Origin: Craterostigma plantagineum
Taxonomy: Eukaryota > Streptophyta > Magnoliopsida > Lamiales > Linderniaceae
DNA: 64,000 bases
Direction of reading: 5' to 3'
Assembly (NCBI GenBank): GCA_027422505.1
Contig: JAPQWV010001585.1
Coordinates: forward strand, 1 to 64,000
Below, piece after piece: positions 34,054-44,323 of the stretch (position 1 is its first letter; every line of letters starts with the position of its first letter). The notes under the pieces are model-generated. The model saw nothing but the letters and a program-made list of their open reading frames with translations. It was not told where the DNA came from and ran no database searches. The position numbers and the translations under genes are program-made.

Positions 34054-35913
34054 TGTTAGGAATATGCGCTCAATGCTATACGAGGATAAGATTGTATGGC
34101 GCATTAGATTATTTATCATTCGACCTTTTGTGTAATAAGACATTTTAGTGTGTATAAAGAAATGCATTGTTCATTTATTGAATATAAGAGTTCTTTGCTT
34201 AACATCCGATAAAGCAATAAATGAGCAAATCCAAATGTGTTGAGTTGAGTCGCTGTTCTCGATGGGCACGAGAGAGAAAGGCACCAGTGGACTCTGAACC
34301 TCGGACATTGAAAGTCCATAAGCCTGAGGTTCCAGTTGGGTGCTGGATAACCGATCACGGCTATTTATCAACGACCTATCATGTGCCGATATCCCGCTTG
34401 GACGCGGAGATCATGACTTGTGATACGAATCGAATCAAGGGATTAAATCGTTTCATGGGCACTGACTCATGGTTCGCACGGTCAAATATGGCTTATTACT
34501 CAATGAGTGTCAATGACCGACGACAACACTATAGTAGTCTACCTGAACCTTAGACCGAAAGGGCTTTGACGGAGTTGACTTCGAAGTCTCGACTGTCACT
34601 GGTTGCCCTCGACCCGATTTGCTGTTGCACGGGTCAGTGGGCCAGATGCGGTCTTGATAACGATTTGTGATTGCCGGGCTTAGACCGCCGAGTACGGATT
34701 CACAGTCTCGCAAGTAATCGAGATTAGTGTCCTATGAGGACGGTGACGGAAAATTACGAAATCCTTGGCCAAGGTATTTAACTAACTCATGTTAGACATG
34801 GAGGGTAGTTGGGTAATTTGCCTCGTCTCCGTTTTATCATATAATCGAGTTTACTGAGTTTGACATAGACCATGGCTCTCACTCGATTGGGACACAGCTG
34901 AAGGGTTATACAGCACTATTATCTATAGTGAGGTTCTGGAATAAAGACTGGGTCGAAATTCACACCCGAATCGAGTTACGGTCCGGTACTGCGGGATTGG
35001 CTAGGTAACTACCAGACTCTTGGATTCCTCCCTTGCCGATTGAGTCGAACCGAGAGAGTCGGTCTTAAAAAGGATCATCAAAGTGTACTGATAAGGAGAG
35101 AGAGTGTTTTGGGTATTAACGCCTTGGGCCGTTGGGCCACCCTTAATGGGCCTCGATTTATCGGATCGAAGTTGGACTTCTTATGAAACTAACTTTAAGA
35201 CTTGGGCTTGGCCAAGTGCTTAATGGGCTTGAGGATAAAATTGGGTTTCACCTTAAGCTAATTTCAAAATATGCCTTTGAGGGTATTTTCGGAATTTGCA
35301 TATTTTATATAAATTTGGAATAAAATATTGGGAATATTATTTATTGAAATTTCGAAATTATTCTAGGATTAAGTCTTGAATTTTATACCATATACTTAGT
35401 TTGGTATTCAACTTGGTTTTCTAATAATAGCAAGTTTCCTTAAGTTTGGATTTGGAATTCAAACGAGAGTAAGATTTGGCAAAAATCTCTCGCACTTTAG
35501 GACTTAGCAATCGAAATCTAAGCCTTTAAATAGGCTAAATTTCGTGCTCCATCAGAGAAGAAGAAGACATTTTCGAAATCAACACAAGGCAAAACAGACA
35601 CACAGAACGCACACATGTTTCTCCCACGCGACGGCTCGGTTCTCTCTAGCCATCTCTAGAGAACTGATTATGTGGTACACTGCGAGGTTCGTGTGACGAT
35701 CTAGTTCCATCCACCACCATCTACGAAGTCTTGAAGAAAAGGACGACGAGCTGCCACTCGCTTTAACTGGTAATTTTCCGTGGGTTTTATCCGTCCTATT
35801 ACGTGTCAATGTGTTACTATTCTGATCCGAGCAAAGGGCAATCGGGGAACCCAGAAAATTGGTCCGCACCGTATCCAGGGACGTGGCGTCTCCGAGAGAC
35901 ACCGGGTAACCCA
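34054..35913 (+). repeat. LTR family A copy, plus orientation
   Basis: It starts TGTTAGGAATATGCGC and ends near GGTAACCCA. The start resembles the LTR D start, and the GAACCTTAGACCGAAAGGG block near 34548 is shared. Copies B, C and E elsewhere are the same family in minus orientation. No matching target duplication or primer-binding site follows, so it may be a solo LTR or a truncated element. Confidence 0.75.
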
Positions 35914-37354
35914 AAAAGGAAACGTAAAGCTGCAGAAAATAAAGATCTAATTAGGTTTATCTTATCATTCATCAAGCGCAAACAAGGACTTTTCATTTTG
36001 CTTGACTCCCACTTTTTTTCTCGAAAAACTATCCCTCCCGAGAAAAGTTTCGGAAACCTCGTTGAAAGTTTCATAGTGGAGCTGATGTCCCCGACTTGAC
36101 TAGACTCGCCTCAGCCTTTAACACAATATTTGGCTCATCTAATCTTACCGAAGTCACGTCAACGCGAAATTATCTAATAAGAATTTCAACTATCTTTGTC
36201 TAAGTCATTGACCCTCATGGCTAACCCTGCTTATCGGGTATAACTGCCTAAGTGTGACCTATCAACGTATGCTCAAACTGTACAGAATTTACCGCCCCTT
36301 GATGCCATACGCTTCGTGGGGAACAGACTGGTATGACGAGCGACATCCAAGATGCACCCAAAATGCTAACACTGCTGCGAGATATACGACGCCAACTTAC
36401 TTGGCACAAATTGCAAAACTCCCCAATGCTAGACATCTCGAGCATGATAGAAGACATGAATCCAATTACTTTACCCACTTAGTATTTATCAAACGGGAGA
36501 ATAAACCATCTCACAGGAGCACATAAGACATACATATCATTTCAAAACCAACACGCACGTAGGTAGTAAATTAACCCTAGGAAAATAAACTACAGGACAA
36601 CACATGCGGGTTATTTCTAGTCTATCCCTATTACACTAGTCTTCAAAAGACGTCGGGTCACCGTACGGGTCTTGAAGTCGTCAAACGCCCTTCGTCAATC
36701 GAACGGCCTCAAAGTCGCCGAACGACCACCACCTTGTCACCGTCGAGGGGGGGGGGGGGGGGTCGCCATCCACCAAATAGGTTCTCGTGTTCGTATTTAA
36801 GTCTAATCTAATAAAATGGTAAATTACAACATGGGGGATCATAAGTCCCGAACAACCCATACAAAACAAATACAACACAGGGGAAGTAGCCCTTAACAAA
36901 TGACCCGGAAACCAAATTTGTAAACGCGTAAGTGCCCGTTAAATCACATTCATAACGAGCACGTTGACAATTACATGATTTTAAAAAGAAACAAAAATTG
37001 GGCCTCAAATTGGCCAAGCCCATTAAAAAGACCCGTTAAGGCTCTGAGCGTGAAGCCCTAATGCAGATGCCGCGACTCGCTCAGCCGTCAAAACACGCCT
37101 GAGAGCCCCGGGCGGTGCCAGAACAACCTTGCCGTCGGACACGCCACGCGCAACGCGCGCCTGTCGGGTCCCACCGCCGCACGGGTCCCTTTCCGGTCTG
37201 TGGTTCTTCGTCAGTCCGTACCACTCTAGTCGGTGGCCGTGGGTGGCAAACGACGCATCGAGCAACCCAACAATGGTCGAACCACTTCGGTATTTTGATC
37301 GTCTTCCACACGCCTCGTTTCTATTTAAACACGTTATGATTTCAATCACGAGCA
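35914..37354. other. Non-coding stretch between LTR copies A and B
   Basis: No open frame shows recognisable protein similarity. The part next to B (about 36960-37354, GC-rich on its left) may be the leader of the element that owned copy B. A run of 16 G lies at 36747-36762. The rest (35914-36700) has no feature I recognise. Confidence 0.5.
36747..36762 (+). repeat. G16 homopolymer
   Basis: Sixteen consecutive G on the plus strand, following CGTCGA. Such runs can form stacked quadruplex structures and are prone to length error in sequencing. Confidence 0.9.
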
Positions 37355-37367
37355 CCCGCTCTGCCAC

Positions 37368-38148
37368 TGTTGGGCTACCTGGTGTGTACCGAAGACGCCA
37401 CGTCCCCCGATACGGTGCCGAACAAAAATTTTTCCGGTTTTCCCGATTGCCCTCGTAACTCGTATCAGAATAGTAACACATTAACATGTAATAGAGCGGG
37501 TCAAACACGTTGAAGCGAGTGGCAGCTCTTCGTCCTTTTCTTCAACTACGGCGATGGTGGTGAATGGCTCTAGATTGTCACACCAACCTCACGGTGCACC
37601 ATAGATCCAGTTCTCTAAAGATGGCTAGAGAGAATTGATCTGTCGCTTCAGGAGAAGGTGTGTGCATTTCGTTGTGTGGGTTTGTGCCTTATGTGATTTC
37701 GAAAATCTCCTTCTTCTTTTTATCGTTACAAGGGTTCACCCTTTTATATGAGGGTAGGGGACAAATTTTAGCCCTGTAAAGGGTATTAAATCTCGAAATA
37801 TATTCCTTAATTTAGTGAGAGATTTTTGCCACAAATCACTATCCTTATTTAATTCCAAATAAATCAAGAAATAATTCATTAATACCCTAACTAACTTTAG
37901 ATATTAACTCCAAATAATTGTCTTAAATATGGATTGAATATCCAAAATCTAGACCATATATATTTCAAATTTTGTCCAGTTTAAAATAAATAATATTCCG
38001 AATATTTTTATTTTACATATTTATACACGGCGAATATGTAAATTTCGAAAGTTCCCTCCTAGGCATATTTTCAAATTAAGCTTAGGGTGAATATCGGTTT
38101 TACGCTCAAGCCTTTTAAGCATTTAGCCGAACCTAAGTCTTAAAATTA
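37368..38148 (-). repeat. LTR family A copy B, left part (minus)
   Basis: The plus strand starts TGTTGGGCTACCTGG, the complement of the LTR end, and matches copies C (55453) and A (end at 35913). It ends near TTAAAATTAG where an insertion begins; the rest of the copy resumes at about 40750. Just outside, 37355-37367 reads as a weak primer-site-like GTGGCAGAGCGGG in sense orientation. Confidence 0.75.
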
Positions 38149-40749
38149 GTGGTCCACGAGCATTAGAGAGTTTTGATGAACTATGTAATTGTAATGACGT
38201 TAGGTCTATAAATTAAGCAATTCGATAAATGATTCATATAATGTTTAAGTACATGATAATGTTCGACCATTCATTATTTGTGATCTATAAATTGGTCAAA
38301 GTGTTGAGTATTTGATTCGCATTTGTTTATGTGATTTTTTGGTGAAACAATGTGATCGCATGTTTTAGATGTCCCACATGCTGGGATATATCGTTCTGAC
38401 CTATTTATGGAAATGACGTGTGAGATATCCTAATGAGTTATATACAAGGTTGTAAAAAGCGCTAGGCGCTACCTAGACGCCCGAAGGGGCCTAGCGCCTA
38501 GGCCGTCTAGGCGGGGCCTAGGCGGTTTCTAGGCAGAAATTAGGCGGTATATATATATATATAAAATATGTAAACATTATGTGAAAGTTAATGTACATCA
38601 AATCTATCTAAACATTTTAAATAATATATCAATCACAACAATGTAACAAAACTTAAGTATGAATATTAATGATGTCGAAAGAAATTATCTTAGTTTTTAG
38701 TTTATATAATTTCTATATTTTTAGCATATGCAACAAGCTTTCTGCTTAAATAAAAAAGATTTATATTTATAATTGTCTGTTATTTAATTAATGTGCTAAT
38801 CGATTTAATGACTGTTTTTATTTCATTTTATATATTTTTTATTACATATTTTAGCCATATGTAACAAACTGTCATAGTTTAATAGAAAAAATATATATTA
38901 ATATTATGGTAATTTAAATAACTTAGTTGGAGTTTGAAAGAAAATATTTGTATCACATAAATTATATGTATACAAATGCACTTTGTTAATTAAATATTTA
39001 ATATATGGATAAGTGTGGGTTGACCACGTTGCAGTACGTAACAGTTGAAAGAAATTGCACTAAATTTGTCCCACACCGATTGTGTAGTGCAAGCGAAGTG
39101 GGAAATGTTTCTATATAAAGGGCATTCCACACTAGAACAAAGACCAAATATGAATGCCTTTGTGCCGCATTCAATATCCCTTTTGCGCCTTTCCAGTGAT
39201 TAGTACAGTAAATCTTTTAAGTATTCTATTTTTTATTTATTTGAATTAATCGGGCGCCTACTTGGCCTATTACGCGGATTAATCGCCGATTAAGCGGATT
39301 TGCCGAATAATTGGCCCAATTAAGACATGTTCGCCACGGTTGCTTCCGAGTAGCGCCTAGGCGGCCGCCTAGGCTGCATTTTACAATACTGGTTATATAT
39401 GGAAAATATGCTGTCTATATATGGAAAGTGATAATCCATTGTGAATCGTTTATTCATCAGTGAAACTTGCATCTCCGATTCTTTAAATGCATCCCGCTGA
39501 ACTAGTTGTGCGATATCGATTTGATATCTTCCCTAAAGCTGATTAGGACATTATAATTAGGGAAGATTTGATTGATTGATTTGTGGATAAGATGCAAACA
39601 TATGGTATGTGCTGAAAATGAATATGATCTTTAGGAAGTTAAGAAATTCGGATATATTTGTTCTGATCTGATTTATGTGCTAAACATGATAAATATGTTG
39701 ATCTGATACTATGTGACAAACATGGAAAATGTTTGATATGCTGCTGCCTTGTGTGCTAAAAATGGAAAGTAAATCCGGATTAACTTATTCTATAAACTGA
39801 TAGCTGGGAATCACATATGAAAAGTTCTGTTATGGTAAATATAACTCGAAATAATTGAATATGCCTTGAGAACGAATATGAGCTTTTACATGAAATATAA
39901 TCATGCTTTAATGAACTTATGACCATTGTCAACATTAATTGTGGGCATGATCTACATGGCATATTGACTACTCGAAAATTGCATGGAGTATATGCTTGAT
40001 TTGGTGATAAATATCTTGATATGATTTTCCATGTAAGTGTCGAATGAAAAGGGTTTATATATGAGCAACACTTCATTTTTCGAGCTACTTAGAACTTGTG
40101 AACATACTTCTACGAGAGTTTTGAGCAGAAACATTTGAGAGATTCCTGAGCGTTCATTTGTGATAGCTTTCTGCCTACCTGAGCGATCACTTGCGAAGTA
40201 CTGACTGTACTGAGATATTCCAACCTCCCACACCACATATTCTGTCTTCGGACGTGAGCAATACCAAGGAGGGAAGGTCAATATTTACGCACATGTGAAG
40301 GAAGGACGAGTTCCGGGGGCCCTTTGGTAGCGAGCTGTGCCTTCTCATAATGGAGATTCTGAGGAACGAAACTTGGCGTGTGGTAACCTAGTAGTGTCTA
40401 GTGTTCGGCTTGTTTCGGTTGTGTATTGGGCTAATCAATGATTTTATATCCAGCTACAGTGCATTATTGTGATTGGTTAAACTCTTAATGAGCAAACCTC
40501 AAGGAGAGGAGTAAACCACAATTGGGATATAACCTCTACAAAAATCCTGTCTCGCATTTACTTCACAGTTATTTCCTTTTTGCAGTGCGACAGACTCGAC
40601 ACACAACTGAAATAACTAGGAAATATCAGGCATACTCATTACAAGCATTAGTAGGCATCACTAAGTCACTACATCTTAGGATTTGTGAAAAGAAGAAGCA
40701 TAAATTTTATATGCCTAATTCACCCCCCTCTTAGCCACATTTTTATCTT
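38149..40749 (+). mobile_element. Probable solo LTR inserted in copy B
   Basis: About 2.6 kb (1.65 kb without the MITE) separates the two parts of copy B. It holds no coding frame. Its right end contains CCTAATTCACCCCCCTCTTAG, a motif I know from the 3' ends of several plant copia LTRs, and a GGGATATAACCTCTAC stretch. The exact ends are uncertain; TTAG flanks both sides and may be part of a target duplication. Confidence 0.45.
38445..39391. mobile_element. hAT-type MITE with perfect 8-bp target duplication
   Basis: GTTATATA at 38437-38444 is repeated at 39392-39399. Between them lies a 947-bp element whose ends are inverted: the left starts CAAGGTTGTAAAA and the right, complemented, CAGTATTGTAAAA. 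GC-rich subterminal blocks full of GCCTAGGCG follow on each side. The 8-bp duplication and CA-start termini fit hAT elements. The AT-rich interior has no transposase, so it is non-autonomous. Confidence 0.85.
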
Positions 40750-41016
40750 CACTTACGAAGTCCGACTTCGGTCCAATAAAAGGCCCAAAATGCTTTTTTC
40801 ATCATCGGTACACGTTGATGATCCTTCGTAAACCCCACTCTTTAGGTTCGACTAAATCGGCAAGGGGAGAATCCAAGGGTCCGATAGTTACCTATCTAAT
40901 CCGGCAGTACCGGACGGTAACCCGATTCGAGTGCGAATTTCGACCCAGTCTTTATTCGAGAACCTTACTATATATTATAGTACTACATATAAACCCTTCA
41001 GCTGTATCCCAACCGA
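40750..41016 (-). repeat. LTR family A copy B, right part (minus)
   Basis: The sequence from GAAGTCCGACTTCGG to CAGTCTTTATTCGAG and ATCCCAACCGAG is colinear with copy C at about 56550-56862. It stops at CCAACCGAG, where copy C continues GTGAGAG and this copy switches to another copia LTR. Confidence 0.8.
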
Positions 41017-41595
41017 GCCGCCTTTCGTATTAATCACAACACGAAGTTTACACACTTCTGTGCCCTCTACACGTTTCATGTTTGCAACTCTCCATTATTC
41101 TCACTATATACGAAACTACAGGCTCTCAACGATGATAGGTCGAAACTAGAAATCTGATATTCATACACTGAAGATCATTTTTAAAGCATGACACGCATTT
41201 AATCTGAGCCGTCCTTTCAATCTGATCCATCGTCCCACAACGCGCCACGTGGCGTTGCATTTGCACGTGACCAAGCATAAATAGCATGACACTTCTTCAA
41301 GTGAAGTCGTGCGTTCACTGTAAGCCATCGATCTTGATCTAACGGTCGACTATCATCATCCGCATAATCTCATCTCCTCTTAAGCCGTTGATCTCTTTCG
41401 CACGATACCTATCGGCCGACATTCATTCTCCTGTCTTTAAACGTAGTCTATCCGATCGCGCGCCCTTGATCCAACGGCTACTATGCATCGAGACCCTTCT
41501 TCAGCTTGTTCTTCCTTTCCAGCTTTGATTTGACCGGCCGTCTTCTCCGGCCGTTCCCGGCACTCCAGCGATGTTCAGGCTCGCCAATCTTGACA
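41017..41595 (-). repeat. 3' LTR of compact copia element (truncated)
   Basis: It matches 43745-44323 over its whole length. It begins at a junction with LTR copy B that shares CGAGCC with both parents. Confidence 0.85.
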
Positions 41596-42339
41596 AACTC
41601 CACATCGTGAACCCAACTCCCGGAATCCTCGCAGATGCCCAAATTCGCCTATTTCAACAACTCCAAACTTCACCAGAAATCAGCCTCACTTTGCTTCATT
41701 TTTCCGAGAATCACCTTTGTGAGCTTCGAAACACCTCCAAAACTCCACCTCGATTAATAAGCCCTTGCTCGGTTGATCAACCAGCTCCCTTAGGAGCTGC
41801 GAGCCTCAAGAGTGAACTTGCGGACTCCAAGTAGTATTGAAATTCCCACATGGAAGCAACTCGAACACTTGAGCATATCACCTTCGTTTTGCTTGAAGAT
41901 CCTTCCATCCTAGCCTCTTGAGCCACCTCACAGACTCTTCTCCAGCTAGAAAATACTTTCTTCTTGCCCTTCCCCGCATCCAAAACAGCATCTGAGCTAA
42001 ACCTGCAAAACAGTTTTCATCAGTTTCAGACCAAACTGATTTTTTCCGTCCACTTTGAGATTGATTGCATCGTCTTCCTTGCCATTGCTTGAGCTATTAT
42101 CCACCTCAAAGCCTTCCTTGCCATGTGGTCTTGAGGTTCCTTCATCTCTTGTCTCGAATAGCTCCATCTCAGACTCGGAAAGATCATCGCAAAACCCCAT
42201 GTCAGCCAGCCCTGTTGCAGCAGTAGCAGGTTTCGAACTTGCTGGTTCGAGCTTCGATTTTGATCCATCTATTTCTACCTCAGCTGACTCTTCTGTGGCT
42301 CCTCTTGCACACCATTAGAACCGCCACATTTCCTAGTTT

Positions 42340-43532
42340 CATGAAGTGCACTTCCCACCACAGAACAACCCTCAAGCACATGGATACACTGCCTCCTTTT
42401 CCCTTGCAGAATCAGCTTATTCTGTCTTTTTACCAAAATTTTTCCAACTGCAATTTGGGTATTGAATCATCTCCTATCCAAAGCTCCTATGGGTATAAGG
42501 TTCCTCCTAAGCATGGGAACATACCTAACATCTTTGAGGATTCTCAACACCCCATTTGCAAGCTTCATGCGAATGGAACGATAACCACTAACCTCGAAGC
42601 TTTTTCCACTCCCACCTTAACTGTTTTGCCTTTTAATTCCTTGAAGTCATGCAACCACTCCCTTTTACAGGTTATATGGAAGCTAGAGCCTGAGTCTAGG
42701 ATCCATTCTTCACTTCTCTCAAGCTCAGAGACAGCTAAAACCTCACCATACTCAAATCCATCATCATGGATGTTAGCTGAGTTTACACTTCCCTTTTGCA
42801 GTTTTGGGCAATTTCTCTTGAAATGACCGACTTTATTGCAGTGAAAGCACCTCCTAGGCTCAAGAAACTCCTTTCCCTTGCCCTTCTTCTTTCACGAATT
42901 GGCTTTATGCTGCACATTCAGCATCTCTGCAGCAGAAACTGGTTTAACTACAGATTTTGGAGCAATTCTGGTATTCAGCAGCTTTGTGCTCAATGCTGAC
43001 ATTACATCCTCCATGCTTAGCTTCTCCCTTCCATAAAGAAGACCATCCTTGAAGTGGTCATGGCTTTTGGGCAGTGAGCATAGCAGCAACAAAGCTTGAT
43101 CCTCATCTTTGATCTCTTCTCCAGTGTTCTGTAAATCCAAAACCGGTTTCTCAAACTGGTTTATCTGCTCTTAAATTGCAGCTCCATCCTCCATTTGTAA
43201 CCTATAAAGAGCTTGCTTGAGGTACAACCTTCTTGCCAGGGATTTGGTCATGTAAAGGGAGTCTAGCTTCTTCCATAACTTCTCAGCCGAAGTCTCAGAA
43301 GCCACCTTGCGAAGCACACAATCAGAGAGGCTGAGAATGATTGCTGAAAATGCTTTTTCTCTCATTTTCTTCTTCTGAGCTAGAGTTAGAGTGGTTGGCT
43401 CAATCTCTGCCTCGGGTTTCAGGGCTTCCTCCAGCCCTTCTCCACGAGCACGGCCTTCATTTTGAGCGTCCACAGCACAAAATCATTCATTCCATTGAAA
43501 ACTTCCATTTCCAACTTGGTCATGGTAGCCAT
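42340..43532 (-). pseudogene. gag: Gag and protease of compact copia element
   Basis: The ATG at 43532 opens MATMTKLEMEVFNGMNDFVLW. After one frameshift near 43440 gag runs on with AFSAIILSLSDCVLRKV and KLWKKLDSLYMTKSLARR, followed by ALLLLCSLPKSHDHFKDGLLYG, all typical of copia gag. A full CCHC knuckle (CFHCNKVGHFKRNC) and the protease site WILDSGSSFHIT follow. The protease then frays near 42550, and the pre-integrase segment ends near 42340. A variable acidic stretch (SESEMELFETRDEG) at about 42000-42200 could be the linker normally found between integrase and RT, which would mean the integrase was deleted. Confidence 0.8.
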
Positions 43533-43573
43533 TGTCCGGGACCCGAGCTCTCATCCACGCTCACCACTCCACT

Positions 43574-44323
43574 TGTTGGAAAATGACTACCCTTAGATTG
43601 GTATTTCAATGTTCTTTTAGTGTAGGCTAGAGTTTAGGATCGAACTGAGGTATCGGAGGCTCAATCGAACACAAAAACAACAAACAAACTCACACACTCT
43701 AACACCAGATTTAACGTGGTTCGCCAAACGTTTGGCCTACCTACACGGATCAATCGAGCCTCTTTTCATATTAATCACAACATGAAGTGTACACTCTTTC
43801 GTGCCCTCTACAACTTCCGTGTTTACAACTCTCCGTGATTCTCACTTTATATGAAACTACAGACTCTGAAAGATGATAGGTCGAAACTAGAAATCTGATA
43901 TTTATACACTGAAGATCATTTTTAAAGCATGGCTCGAGTTTAATCTGAGCCATCCTTTCAATCTGATCCGTTGTCCCACAGCGCGCCACGTGGCCTTGCG
44001 TTTGCACGTGACCAAGCGTAAATCGTGTGACACTTCTTTAAGTGAAATCGCACGTTCGCTGGGTGCCGTCCGATCTAGATCTAACGATCAACAATCATCA
44101 TCTGCATAATCTCGTCTCTTCTGATCAATGCCGTTGAAATCTTTCGCGCGGTATCTATCAGCCGACATTCAATCTCCTGTCTTTGAACGTAGTCCATCCG
44201 ACGGCTACTGTGCGTCGAGACCCTTCTTCAGATTGTTCTTCATTTCCAGTTTTGGTTCGACCGGTCGTCTTCTCCGGCCATTCCCGGAGGCTCAGACGAT
44301 GTTCAGGCTCGCCAATCTCGACA
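43574..44323 (-). repeat. 5' LTR of compact copia element
   Basis: In sense orientation it starts TGTCGAGATTGGCG at 44323 and ends TTTTCCAACA at 43574. It carries the promoter elements described separately. Confidence 0.85.
43899..44010 (-). promoter_or_regulatory. Paired G-box and TATA promoter of compact copia LTR
   Basis: In sense orientation two CACGTG G-boxes (44005-44010 and 43987-43992, 18 bp apart) lie about 80-100 bp upstream of TATAAATA (43899-43906). In the 3' LTR the pair is conserved (41264-41269 and 41246-41251, the latter inside the 12-bp palindrome CGCCACGTGGCG), while its TATA has decayed to TATGAATA. G-boxes bind bZIP/bHLH factors and often confer ABA, light or stress response; that use here is inference. 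Confidence 0.6.

Larger units (their letters stand above)
41017..44323 (-). mobile_element. Compact copia element with gag and protease only
   Basis: Direct repeats 41017-41595 (3' LTR, truncated at its far end) and 43574-44323 (5' LTR, 750 bp) enclose about 2 kb that encodes Gag and a protease but no integrase or RT. A polypurine tract (complement of 41596-41607, GATGTGGAGTT) precedes the 3' LTR. The organisation resembles the gag-only TR-GAG class of non-autonomous elements, which rely on enzymes from other copies, although here an internal deletion is equally possible. The target duplication cannot be tested because the left LTR is cut. Confidence 0.75.

Noticed and set aside
36254..36526. 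A 90-codon plus-strand frame
   Set aside because: No recognisable domain and no supporting context; left inside the unassigned stretch.
37023..37508. A 161-codon minus-strand open frame
   Set aside because: It spans the end of LTR copy B and its flank, shows no protein motif and is explained by GC-rich composition.
41571..42826. Plus-strand open frames opposite the compact copia element (87 to 195 codons)
   Set aside because: They are antisense to gag, protease and the linker and have no motif of their own.
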